Of a DNA stretch of 64,000 nt, positions 1-9,858 are shown piece by piece. The notes beneath the pieces are model-generated. The model saw only the letters and a list, made by a program, of their open reading frames with translations. It was not told the origin of the DNA and made no database searches. The translations under genes were made by a program, and so were the position numbers. The stretch covers positions 19,357,126-19,421,125 of the forward strand of contig OZ024914.1 in assembly GCA_964017125.1 (NCBI GenBank). The letters are read 5' to 3'. The stretch is from Flabesymbios commensalis (lineage: Eukaryota; Annelida; Polychaeta; Terebellida; Flabelligeridae). Numbering within the stretch: the stretch's first letter is position 1; each line of letters opens with the position of its first letter.

Positions 1-463
1 GTTGAACAGCTTGTTTATATTCGGCTTTGGCTTCTTTGTCGACCCTGTCTATTTTGCACAGTCTGTCCGTTAAAGAAGTAAGGTGAAAGTCGAGTTGCCT
101 GTGTTGTCTGTTCAACGTATCTTTCTTTTGTTGAGCGAGAGACAACTCTTTTTCCAATGTCCTCACACTTTCCTGGAGGTTGTGTTTATCAGAAGGTGCT
201 GTACTTTGGGTAGTTGTGGCTTCCAAAGCTTTCTCCAGCAGCGGACCCTCCAATACACCCTCCTCTGATTCTAGGTGCTCATACTGCTCTAACTCATGAG
301 ATGACACTGTGTTTGCCTCACTCACATTTTCACATATCCATTCCAAAAATGGTGCAACATTTGGGTTGTCAAACATCCAATCCACATCTGTTCCACCCAG
401 CAGAGCCTCAGCGTCTGGGTATCCTGTCGATACCAGGACTTTCGCAAAGTCTTTTCCGCTCAT
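1..463 (-). CDS. HAUS3: HAUS augmin-like complex subunit 3, N-terminal exon (partial)
   Basis: Reading leftwards from an ATG at 463, the minus strand is open to the window edge for 154 codons without a stop. The protein begins MSGKDFAKVL and contains GYPDAEALL, DVDWMFDNP, FLEWICENVSEAN, HELEQYE and LEGPLLEKALEA, in the same order and spacing as the start of vertebrate HAUS3 (GYPKAD, DFDWLFEG, FLKWFCGNVNEQN, ELEAF, LEGAALDEALK). After about residue 100 it turns into a charged coiled coil, as in the family. HAUS3 is a subunit of augmin, which binds spindle microtubules and recruits gamma-tubulin for branching nucleation. The start matches the family N-terminus within a few residues. About 600 residues are usual, so roughly three quarters of the protein lies outside. 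No break is seen. The identification rests on recalled family sequence, not a search. Confidence 0.88.
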   Translation of the reverse strand, partial: MSGKDFAKVLVSTGYPDAEALLGGTDVDWMFDNPNVAPFLEWICENVSEANTVSSHELEQYEHLESEEGVLEGPLLEKALEATTTQSTAPSDKHNLQESVRTLEKELSLAQQKKDTLNRQHRQLDFHLTSLTDRLCKIDRVDKEAKAEYKQAVQ

Positions 464-840
464 CTTTTCGCATTGATAATTATTTGAGCATCTTCGAGAA
501 ATATGAGTATTATTCCTATGGCCTGATTATCGTAACCTCCAACATTTCAACCTGCAACCACATGATCATAACAATTATTTATGTATTTATTAATCTTAAA
601 AAAGGTTCTTTTTAAGTGAAATCTATCTTGTAGACTGATCTGGAAACATAAGCCACGTGAAAAATGGCCAAATGCTAAAACATGGGAACATTCTACACTG
701 CTCTGTTAAATCCAAAAAGCAAAAATAGTGTTTATTAGAAAGTGAAAAGATACTGCATGTAAATGATTGGACCAGCTGACCTACAGCACCTGTGTAATAA
801 CATTTAAAGGAAAGTAGTTATTGGCACAGAAAACAATTAT
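464..840. other. HAUS3 upstream region, nothing else recognised
   Basis: This AT-rich stretch lies directly upstream of the HAUS3 start and should hold its 5' UTR and promoter. I see no convincing ORF, TATA box or repeat in it. Confidence 0.5.
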
Positions 841-1080
841 GGGACATGGCAACCTGTTGCCTGGCATATATAATATAACAATATTCTGAGTGTGAGATGG
901 CGACCTGTCGGTCGGCATAAGATATAATAATATAATCCTGGGTGACGACTTGTCGGATGGCATAGCATATCATACAAATATTATCAGTGTAATCTTAGTG
1001 TGAGGTGACATGGCATATATATACAATATTCGTAGAGTGAGATGGCGACCTGTCAGCTGAAATATATATTATACATGTAT
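841..1080. repeat. Degenerate minisatellite, about 50-bp unit, 4-5 copies
   Basis: The phrase GAGATGGCGACCTGTCGG followed by GGCATA and an AT-rich spacer recurs at about 841, 893, 943, 1000 and 1036 with growing divergence. The open minus-strand frame across part of it is a by-product of the repeat. Confidence 0.75.
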
Positions 1081-2076
1081 TACTGAGCTTAACAAAGAGT
1101 TTATGAACTTCATGCACAAAGTGTAGCTAAACAAAAAACAAAACAGCGCTTAATGTCGCTGACATGCCAGTAGGCAATGGAAAATATACCCTGGAAACTG
1201 ATAGACTGTTTAGCTGGCGCGATGAGGTAAAAGACAGTAGGAGCTAACGGGCCTGCTCAATCTTGATGGCCAATAGTGTAGGCTACTGAAATTAGTGATC
1301 CAAGCTGACAGACAAACATTTGCTCGTTAGGAATTTTATACCCCAACCGATCTAAACCGACTTGTAATAACCCAACCGATCGAAATACATTGACAGACTT
1401 TATTCAATAGAGCTGTTCTAATTTGCGGTATTCTTGAACACTATTATATATTGTATCATAAAGCGTTATGCTTGCACACTATTATAATATATTTGTATGA
1501 TTAAGCTCTATATCTCAAAATACGCTCACTGATAATTCAACCACTAGGTGGCGTCATAATGGTTATGGTGCGTTTAGTTCTAGTATACTATGTTATGTAT
1601 TTAAAGTAGGTACACATTTATAAATTATACAAGTGGAAAAAATCTTTTTTCAATTTTAAACCCACCTTTTAATTTTTCATCAACATAATTCAGTGTTCCA
1701 GAAGTCTGAGAAAGCGCAGTAATATCGCTTTTGTTTTAATTGTATTATTTAGTACTGTACTCCTAAGCAAAATGACTCACACTTTGCGTGCAGGGGTTAG
1801 GCCTACATCCCTGCAGACAATAATTGAGACCTTCAATTTATCACAACTGTTTATACAGGGTCTTTTTATTTAGAACTGTAATTGACAACAACAGTTTACA
1901 GCGTCTCTCTGACAACATAGAGCAATTGAGCACACGTTTTTACAGTGTCTCCTAGAAACGAAGAGCAATTGAAAAATACAACTAAGACAGAGTCAGGTGG
2001 TTCACACCTTCCTGAATGCCATTTCAACCGCACAAAAATCAGAAGTAATAATGGTTAAAGTTATTATTGAAACAAA
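1081..2076. other. Intergenic, no gene recognised
   Basis: AT-rich sequence with short frames only. The one notable site is the CTCF-like motif listed separately. Confidence 0.5.
1541..1553. promoter_or_regulatory. CTCF-like core motif
   Basis: CCACTAGGTGGCG matches the core of the CTCF consensus (CCASYAGRKGGCR) at every position. It lies about 1.1 kb upstream of HAUS3 in unique-looking sequence. CTCF is known from most bilaterians, but whether this site is occupied cannot be read from sequence, and one 13-mer in 64 kb can occur by chance. Confidence 0.4.
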
Positions 2077-3036
2077 TACCGTAAACCGGGGCTATTTTGC
2101 CACCCCCGGGGCTATTTTGCCACCCCCTCCGAAAATTGATAAAACGCTCTGGTTTTCAATAAATACCATCAGGTAATAAAAATATCTATTATCATAGGTT
2201 AGACTATATTGTAGGGAACATTTCTATGTCTATTCACAAAATTTTAAAAATATTTCGACACCCGTAAAAAATATTTTACCGAAGTGTTATTTTCAATTTG
2301 ACAAATTTGAACTCTGGAATGGTATTTAATAATTTTATTAACGTATATATTTTTATTTTATGATAATTGAAGGGACCTTATCACATAATAATAAATAATT
2401 AAGAAAAAATTAAAATTTTGAGCCTTTTTGAGCACTTCAAAGTGACCGGGGCTATTTTGCCACCCCATACCGGGGCTATTTTACCACCCCTTCAAAATGG
2501 CCGCCTGAGCTTCGTTTTCGGTCCGATATGAAAACAGCCACTATAGACTCACTGACCCCTAAAAACTATATAAATATTTATATACTTTGTTTGAGGCACT
2601 CATTTTAAAAATTAAAGGAAACTCATGAAAAATAATGACTTTCACCTAATATTATTTCATGTTCATGTCTGTATGGTACATTTATCTTATTTATGTTATA
2701 TATTAAAAGGATTGATAAAAAAAGCCTACTGACTGTTCAGTTGATTTGATTTACATTCGATTAGCTGCTCAATTATATTATTTTGAATTAAAAAATATGG
2801 CAAAATATTTTTATTTGGATTGTGACAAATAGTTTTAATTCTCAAAATATGATAAAAATTAGCTACAGTGACAAAAAAGCCCCGGTTGCGGGGGCTATTT
2901 TGCCATCACACATTTTTATTTAAAAGTCCTACTAATAAAGCCTAAATACAAACTATGCTAAGTATGCAAATACCTTACACAATCACCCTTATTTATCTAT
3001 GTAAATAGGGTGGCGAAATAGCCCCGGTTTACGGTA
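2077..3036. mobile_element. Non-autonomous TIR element with TA flanks
   Basis: The left end reads CCGTAAACCGGGGCTATTTT and continues GCCACCC. The right end is its inverted copy with one mismatch in about 27 bp. Both ends are flanked by TA, so a TA target duplication is likely, as in Tc1/mariner and some related DNA transposons. The phrase CCGGGGCTATTTTGCCACCCC recurs inside at about 2098, 2445, 2467 and, inverted, near 2880, so the subterminal regions carry extra end copies. There is no transposase frame. The superfamily is not certain. Confidence 0.8.
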
Positions 3037-3363
3037 CTAGTATTACATTCTTCTTTATCTGTTTATAATTTCTTACTCAAGAGAAAGACACCTTAGCAAT
3101 CGCTGCATATATAGATACTATATATATAGCAGGCCTACTGGTGAATCACTGACATGTTCTATACGTTATGACTGGTAAATCATTCATATTTTTAGTTATA
3201 TGTATATGTTTATAGTTATGTGCCATAACTTCGCACGTTGAGGTGCGGCTCCTGGCAGCACTTGTGAAGTGCGACTGTGAATTGCAGTTCAAAGTGGCAG
3301 CCTGCTGAATCCTGTCACAACAGTTGCAACCGTCACCTGCGGTCCATAAAAGGTGTCGCAATC
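3037..3363. other. Intergenic, no gene recognised
   Basis: No supported feature. Short frames on both strands here have no family resemblance. Confidence 0.5.
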
Positions 3364-3466
3364 CACACGTCAGTGTGCAGACGTGGCGCAATGGATAGAG
3401 CGCCTGCCTGCCTCACCAGTCATGCATGCGTCCCAGTTTCGAACCCGCTGTTCACACGTTAGTGTG
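3364..3466 (+). mobile_element. tRNA-derived SINE or tRNA retropseudogene with target duplication
   Basis: An A-box-like TGGCGCAATGG (3384-3394) and a B-box-like GTTTCGAACCC (3436-3446) are spaced as in a tRNA-type RNA polymerase III promoter. The unit at 3378-3452 is flanked by CACACGTCAGTGTG (3364-3377) and CACACGTTAGTGTG (3453-3466), 13 of 14 matching, as expected of a retroposition target duplication. The stems do not fold into a clean cloverleaf by eye, so a working tRNA gene is unlikely. Confidence 0.55.
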
Positions 3467-3599
3467 TTAATCATGTCAGCACTTCTTATTTGAGATCGTA
3501 AACAATTTGTATTTCACGCTATCCTTCAATCATCGGATTAAACATTGTAAATACAAGCAGAAAAAATACTAGAAGGATCAGCGTTTTGGGTGAACAAAA

Positions 3600-3980
3600 A
3601 ATGAAGACGTATTCTCCTCAAGTACTAATATTCCCTCTGTGAAACCACCCTGAAACCCCACATTTTGCTCTCTAAAAAGTAATGGTCCAGCTATCTAGCT
3701 AGCACGGTTTTGGCACATGTCAGCAATATTAAAACAAATAATTGCCGATAGTCGGCCATTTTTAATTTGAACAATTTAAAATCAGCAATATTAAAGTAAA
3801 TGATAGTCGATAGTCGGCAATTTTAAATTTGACCAAGTTAAAATTGTTTAAGTCTCATGTATTGTTTTATAGCAATGGTCTAGCTATCTAGTATAGTTTT
3901 CCTGATATCACGCTTATTAAAACAAACAAAGGCCAATAGTCGGCCACTTTGTATTTGATCGAGCTCAATTTTTTTCAGGT
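3600..3980. repeat. Satellite-bearing element, left part (same family as 10.55-12.93 kb)
   Basis: About two and a half diverged copies of the 146-bp unit are recognisable by AGTAATGGTCCAGCTATCTAG, cut short here, and by GATAGTCGGCCATTTTTAAT. They abut the LINE that follows. The remaining part of the element resumes after the LINE, so the LINE sits inside it. Confidence 0.65.
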
Positions 3981-5643
3981 CAAATTCTGATGCTGAGATA
4001 TAATTGTTCTACTCTGACATCCACGGAAAGCCACTGCATCTTTAGGAAATGTGTGATGTCTAGATGTGTCCGGGGGGGATAAATCTAGAGCAAACCGTAT
4101 TGTTTTGTTTTGTAAAATTTGGAGTTTATGTTTCATAGTTTTTTGGAGGCCGCTATACCAGGCTGAACATTTATAGTCGAAATGGCAAAGAATTAGGGCT
4201 GATGTTAACAATTTTCTAGATCTGGTGTTCAAATATTTTGCCTGTCTGTACAAAAATTTCAGTCGCGAATCTCCCTTTTTCAAAATATTTTCAACAATAG
4301 CTGTGCCGCTAAGTGTTTACTTTAGATCTACCCCGAGATACCTAATGACAGTCTTTAATGTAATTACATTATTTCCAAAAGAAATAGCTAATTTGGAATG
4401 CTTTGACAGCATATGTTTGGTTCCAAATAGAATTATGTTTTACCTGGGTGGAGAGATAACTTGTCTATCAGCCAATTGTTGAGAGACAACAAATTGTCCC
4501 CCAAGACGTTTTCAATAGTTTTTATGTGTTTTCCTGATACTAGCAGGACAGAGTCGTCAGCATAGAGTATTAGTTTGCAAGAGACAGATGCTTCCATATC
4601 ATTAACGTATATAAAAAAAAAGAAGAGGCCCAAGGATTGATCCCTGTGGAACTCCACAAGGAACAACCATGGGGTCAGAAAAAAATCCACCTACATCAGT
4701 AACCTGCATGCTATTTGTCAGGTATGCATCAAACCAAGTGATTGCATTTCCATCAAGGCCTATAGCTTTTAGTTTATTTTCAAGAATAGAATGGTCTCAA
4801 ATACTTTCTGCAGGTCAATCATCACCATGCCGATATAATTTCCAAAATCCATTTCTGAACGTATATAATCCATAAGAAAAGTAAGAGAAGTACCAGTGGA
4901 AAAAGATGGTCTAAAACCTGAATGCAATTTATATAACTTTTTTTTCTTTCAAGTAGTGTTCCAGCTGGTTGTACACTATTCTCTCAAGAATTTCGGAAGT
5001 AACACTGAGAATGGAAACAGGTCTGTAGTTTCCAGGCTCAGTTTTACTTCGTTTTTTATAGAGTGGTACCACCCTTGCATTTTTCATGTCTTCCGGAATT
5101 TGATTAGAGTGTAAAGATAAATTTATGATATGAGACAATGGAAAGGCAATGACCTCTGCACCATATTTCAAAAACCTTGCAGGTAAACTGTCCATCCCAG
5201 TGGCTTTGCTTGCGGTGAGTCCATTCAATAGATTTTCAATTTCTTTTTCGCTGACGGTCGAAAAATGAAAATAATTTTCTACAACACCTTTTTTCTGGTA
5301 ACAATCTTTTAAAAATTGTTTGGCTAAATGTATTGGTCGTTCAGGTAGTTTGTTAACCAGTTTTTCTGTCACTGAAGTAAAAAAAGTGGTGAAAATATTT
5401 GCAACTTTAAAATTTTCAAATATAATTTCTTCTCCTTCAGACAAATCAATTTTGGAAGAGCCAGGTGTACCTTTTGACATACCAATAGATTTCAAGGATT
5501 TCCATAACTGGGAGGATGACCCTTTACATTGTTCAACCTTGTTATTATAAAAATAATTTTTGGCTTTTTTTACTTTATTTTGTATCAAATTTCTAATTTC
5601 AGATTTGAGCGTTCAAATTCTAAAAGTAATTTATCTCTCTCTT
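3981..5643 (-). mobile_element. LINE fragment, reverse transcriptase (CR1/jockey-like), broken
   Basis: Three minus-strand frames follow each other in retroelement order. The first (5588-4929) has ENLLNGL, VVPLYKKRSK and NYRPVSILSVTSEILERIV, which are reverse transcriptase motifs 1-2. The second (4690-4433) has YVNDM and the catalytic YADDS, then LNNWLIDKLSLHPGKT. The third (4283-3975) has KFLYRQAKYLNTRSRKLL and LQILQNKTIRF, typical of the C-terminal tail. The frames are offset, so there are at least two frameshifts or small deletions. The endonuclease and 3' UTR are missing. The clade is judged from motif flavour only. Confidence 0.85.
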
Positions 5644-5790
5644 TAATCAGGTAGGTAAAGCGCTGGGTCAACATCTGGGTCAAGATACACTAACATGAAA
5701 AGGCACTGTATGACTGTAATTCACATAGTAGTTTTACGGATCTGCTTCGGAAACGAAGTGTATGTGAAAAGCGTTCTCAGTTTCGATAAA
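5644..5790. repeat. Satellite-bearing element, right tail resuming after the LINE
   Basis: GCGCTGGGTCAACATCTGGG, ACATGAAAAGGCACTGTATG and GATCTGCTTCGGAAACGAAG match the tail at 12405-12545 (GTGCTGGGTCAACTTC, CTGAAAAGGCACAAC, GATCTGCTCCGGAAACGAAG). CAGGT occurs at both LINE junctions and may be a short target duplication. Confidence 0.6.
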
Positions 5791-6251
5791 ACATTGAGCT
5801 TAAGAAATGCCCTTATGGCGGTGTGGAATTTCACAAAATAGTTTAGGTAGAGGGATGACACTCTGTTTAGCACTGTGAGTGACAGTTCTCTGAGCCTATA
5901 GTTGGGGACGGGGGGGGGGGGGGGTCATCACAACAGTTTAATTTCTGCCACGGCAGTAGGCTTAAGACCAGTCGCATCATTGTGGCATGAGGCGCCTACG
6001 CATTGTGGGCCACTCTGATGACACTCACATAAAAAATTAAACTAATCTTTAGTGTATGCCACCTCATGTTTTGTGTGGCTAAAAAATCTGCTGGGTGTGT
6101 TGTGAAAACAGGTGAGACTATTTGGCTTAATGCTATGATATTCTGCATCAGCGCAGCCGTAAAGACTGAGGGTCTTTAAAACATGTTAAACATTTTCTTG
6201 TCGGTAGTTTAAGGCCCTATCACGGACTGATGCACTACATATAGCTGTGCT
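5791..6251. other. Intergenic with a long G-run
   Basis: A G homopolymer lies near 5910-5926. No other feature is recognised. Confidence 0.5.
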
Positions 6252-6264
6252 GTTGCTAGGTAAC
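6252..6264 (+). promoter_or_regulatory. RFX X-box
   Basis: GTTGCTAGGTAAC is a full two-half-site X-box (GTNRCY, no spacer, RGYAAC) of the kind bound by RFX factors in promoters of ciliary genes. It ends one base before an ATG that opens a short exon-like frame. Function is inferred from the match and position only. Confidence 0.5.
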
Positions 6265-6315
6265 ATGGATAGCCAATCATATCTAGCGCTGCTCAAACTA
6301 GAAGCTGAGAACCAG
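6265..6315 (+). CDS. Candidate first coding exon (17 codons)
   Basis: ATG in the context TAACATGG opens MDSQSYLALLKLEAENQ and runs for exactly 17 codons to CAG followed by GTAAAT, a good donor, in phase 0. An in-frame stop lies upstream near 6207. The peptide is amphipathic and helix-like. I do not recognise the gene. Two readings are open: a ciliary coiled-coil gene, as the X-box suggests, whose later exons I could not find, or the missing first exon of the ALDH gene at 41 kb, whose first located exon also starts in phase 0. The ALDH link would need a 35 kb intron and is speculative. Confidence 0.3.
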
Positions 6316-7029
6316 GTAAATTGTATACTTTCTGATTACCATGATTACCAAAGATTGGGGGAGAGCTGAAAAGGTGAATTATGCCTAAGAGTTCGCGTTT
6401 TTTCGACTCCTATCTAGTCACTTCAACTGATTTTTCAGATAACATACATCATTTATATTGACACCATGTACAAATGTATGCAATAGCATGTTTCCCAAAA
6501 TAAAAAGTGACTTGCACAAGTAGGCCCCTAATTCCAAATCATCGGGCATGATAGCTTAACATGAGATAAAAGGTGCATGACGTGAAAATAATCACAGGTG
6601 GTTCTAGGTCACTAAATTATTACGCCTCGTAAGCCAATAATGTAGACATCGTTTGCTGCTCCCCTCATTTCAACGAAAAAAACAATGTGTTTTTAAATTT
6701 AAAGTTGTTTTTAGCTTGTAAAGTCAGAAACGTCATACTGTACAAGACCACCATTGGATATATACTTTCCATAAATGGTCATCTACCGACCGCGAAATCC
6801 TTGATAAATGGTCAAGTCACGACGATAAAAAAGATGAAACAGTTTGTATCTTTGATCCTGTTGAAATATCATATCAGCGTTTTTGCTCAGCTGGATTTTA
6901 CAACATTGCTGTAGGATATAATAGCAGAGGGGTCCATATCAGGTTAGGCTACTTGGAGGACATAACTACACCAGAGATGTTTGAATGTGTAAGGTGGTGT
7001 ATAAACAGATGAAGAGCTGCTGCGATTGG
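6316..7029. other. Intergenic, no gene recognised
   Basis: AT-rich sequence. The frame at 6687-6914 has no family resemblance. Confidence 0.5.
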
Positions 7030-7345
7030 TATGCAATCAGTTCTATCCACGGCTTGATAAAATCGTATTCATGATAAACCAGCATGAACCTCATCAATCG
7101 ACATATCGCCCTTTACACAGCAAGGAAATGACCTTAGATCAACATGAGGCTGCAATGCTGGTGTTATTAGACTGATCAGCAGACTGTCAGATATTGGCAT
7201 TCAGGACACTGCTCATAACTGTCTTAATTTTATGTCATTTTAACACAACCGTTGTCAGTCCATTGACATTAATGGCTGTAAGTCACAGAGTAGGCCTATA
7301 CCCTTGAGATATGGAGTCCCACAAGGCTCGGTAAAAGTGTTGTGT
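7030..7345 (+). mobile_element. Decayed LINE fragment (reverse transcriptase)
   Basis: Translating several frames gives scraps in reverse transcriptase order: DQHEAAMLVLLD (compare QQAVFLVLLDLSAAFDT), then RLSDIGIQDTAHN, then SIDINGCKSQS and LRYGVPQGSV, the GVPQGS motif before the YADD block. Stops and frameshifts are frequent and the segment that should read SAAFDTVDH is deleted. It is older than the other two LINE copies here and of a different subfamily. Confidence 0.65.
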
Positions 7346-7384
7346 ATTCAGGTACGGTACAATTTTTATTAAAAATCTGACAGG

Positions 7385-7450
7385 ACCACCTAATTTGGGG
7401 GGCTGGTGGTCCGCTGCGCCAGTGCCCCAGAAAGTTAATCTCTAACCCTG
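7385..7450 (-). mobile_element. Solo end of a hAT-like element
   Basis: Read on the minus strand, the piece begins CAGGGTTAGAGATTAACTTT and then GGGGCACTGG, a CAGGG start typical of hAT termini. No partner end is found nearby. Confidence 0.35.
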
Positions 7451-7452
7451 CT

Positions 7453-8990
7453 TATGGTCACCCTTTAATGCCTCCACATCGCCCTTTAATATGTAATTGT
7501 CACCTATTAACGGGTGCTTGTCGCACTTTAACGTTATCTCGTAGCTCTTTATGCATCTCCATGGCGCATTAAGGCCTTTTTTGTTGCGCTAGAAGACCTT
7601 TTCGTCGCTATTTAACATGTTCAATGCATTTTCGTAGCTCTTGAAGGCATCTTTGTCGCCCTTTAAAGCCTATCCTTCGTTCTTTAAGGCCTTCCCATCG
7701 CCATATGGCGTATCTGCGTCGCCCTTTAAATCGTCCTCATCACTCTTTAGCACCTCTCCTTCACCCTTTGATGCATTTCTATCAACCTATAATGCGTTTT
7801 TCGAAATAAATGCCTCTACATCGCCCTGAATTATGCATAACCGTCACTTATTAATGCATCTGTCGTTCTTTTTCTATATAAGTAGTGCCTTAGGGTATCT
7901 TTGTTACAAATGAAGGCTTTCTTATGTGGCCCCTTAACGCATCTCAATTCCCCTTAAACGCCTCTTTGTCAACATGTAATGCCTCACGCTTGCCCTTTAA
8001 CACCTCTCCATCGCGTTTTAGTGTGTCGCCATCAAACCATCGCTCTTCAACACCTCTCCATCGCTTTTTTGTTGCCCTTTACTTCCTCTACATTGCCCTT
8101 TATTGCATAACCGACGCCTATTAACATACCCTCATAACCGTCATTTCGTTTGACGACATACCCTTGCTGTTTATACGTGTTTGGTTTCAAGCTGCAAATT
8201 AAAGGCCTTTACGCTGCCCCTTAACGAATCTCCATTCTACAAATATTCGATGCCCTTTAATGCCTCCCCATTGCCCATCAGCGCCTCACTGGCACGTTTT
8301 AACGCCTTTCCCATTGATTTTAATGCTTTTCCGTCGACATTCAATTCCTCACTATGCCCATTAAACACCTCCCCATCAACATTTAAGGTCTTCCCATCAC
8401 CCTTTATCGGCTTCCTATCGCTTCCTTCCTATCGTCGCCCTTTATGGCCTCTCCATTGCCCTTTATACCTCTGCATCAATCTTAACGTCTTTTTGTCTCC
8501 ATTCAATGCCTCTTTATCACCCTTCATTGTTTAACCATTACCTATTAATGCACCCCGTCGTACTTTAATGACTTCTCTTTATGCATCTTTGTAGCCCTTG
8601 ACTATTTTTTGTTGCAATTGAAGGCCTTTCCGTTGCCCTTTAATATATCTTTATTACCCTTTAACGCATATTTATCACCCTTCAATGCCTTCCCATTGCC
8701 ATTTAACGTCTCTCTGACGCCTTTGACACCTTCGATTCATCAGTAAACCCGTCACAACTCATTTTATCACCTTCTCATCACCATCTAATGCCTCTATGGT
8801 GCCCTTTAAAACTTTACCGTAGCCCTTTACCACCCATTCATTACCTTAACGCATTCTCGTTGCCCCTTGACATCTGACCATCGCGTTTTACTGCATCTTT
8901 GTGGCCTTTTAGCGCCTCTTTGTCGCAATGTAATGTGTTCCTGTCACCCTTTAACACATTTTCACCGCCCTTTAGCGCCTCTTCTAGTTG
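7453..8990. repeat. Degenerate 21-bp minisatellite, about 1.5 kb
   Basis: The pattern ATCGCCCTTTAACGCCTCTCC repeats with heavy drift for about 1.5 kb, some 70 units. Because 21 is divisible by three, several frames stay open and give a heptad-like protein repeat (for example SPFNAFPS), which explains the three plus-strand frames at 7641-7829, 7924-8124 and 8181-8534. Stops interrupt all of them. I see no flanking transposon ends that would explain its origin. Confidence 0.85.
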
Positions 8991-9455
8991 TATAGTCATG
9001 GTTTAGTGGTTTATGCAGTATTGTTATCTAAATCGTAGTTTATTGTAATGCATTGAGTGATTTTAGTAGGTACATGTATGATGGTTTACTGCTATATTGC
9101 TATCGTGTATGGTAAAACACAAAGCTACATGTATCGTAGACATATTGTTCATTCCCACATCTCTAGCGTTTTTGCCTTACAATGGAACCAGTAATAATAT
9201 TGTTAACCAGTCATAAACTCATGCATCAAGGATAGGTTTCCAATTAATTTATCCAGCAATAGGCATTGTGGCACTTTTTTCTTTTTTAAAATCATATTAT
9301 TGACATTTAGCTGTAACCAATATATACACAGAACACCTCTTTCCCTCTTCACATCAATTTAAAATTGTTTGAGTCAGTGTCATGTTATATTTTATTTAAA
9401 TAATTAAACAAAATAATGTGCACGTGGAATATATTTTGGCTAATTTCACTTTTTA
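8991..9455. other. AT-rich intergenic, no gene recognised
   Basis: No supported feature. Confidence 0.5.
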
Positions 9456-9858
9456 GATCATGTAGATGCCCATTACCTTGACCTGTACAACGCAAACTTG
9501 ATATTGTACTATTATTCCAAAATAAAAATCAAACAACAACTAATTTACAACTATTTGCGTCAGTATCAACTTATATTTTATTTGAATATCTGGCAAAAAT
9601 ATGCACAAAACCATACTTGGGATAATTTGTAATCCTACTGGCAATGACCTTGACCTGATCATGTAGATGCCCATTACCTTGACCTGTACAACGCAAACTT
9701 GATATTGTACTATTATTCCGAAATAAAAATCAAACAACAACTAATTTACAACTATTTGCGTCAGTATCAACTTATATTTTATTTGAATATCTGGCAAAAA
9801 TATGCACAAAACCATACTTGGGATAATTTGTAATCCTACTGGCAATGACCTTGACCTG
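9456..9858. repeat. Near-identical 201-bp tandem duplication
   Basis: The unit starting GATCATGTAGATGCCCATTA occurs at 9456-9656 and again at 9657-9858, with about one clear difference (TTCCAAAATA versus TTCCGAAATA). The duplication must be recent. The frame at 9540-9740 is a by-product. Confidence 0.92.

Noticed and set aside
3378-3452. Functional tRNA gene
   Set aside because: The box motifs are present but no clean cloverleaf is apparent and the unit has a target duplication, so retroposition is more likely.
7641-8534. Serine/proline-rich protein genes
   Set aside because: The frames follow the 21-bp repeat, are cut by stops and lack splice or start context.
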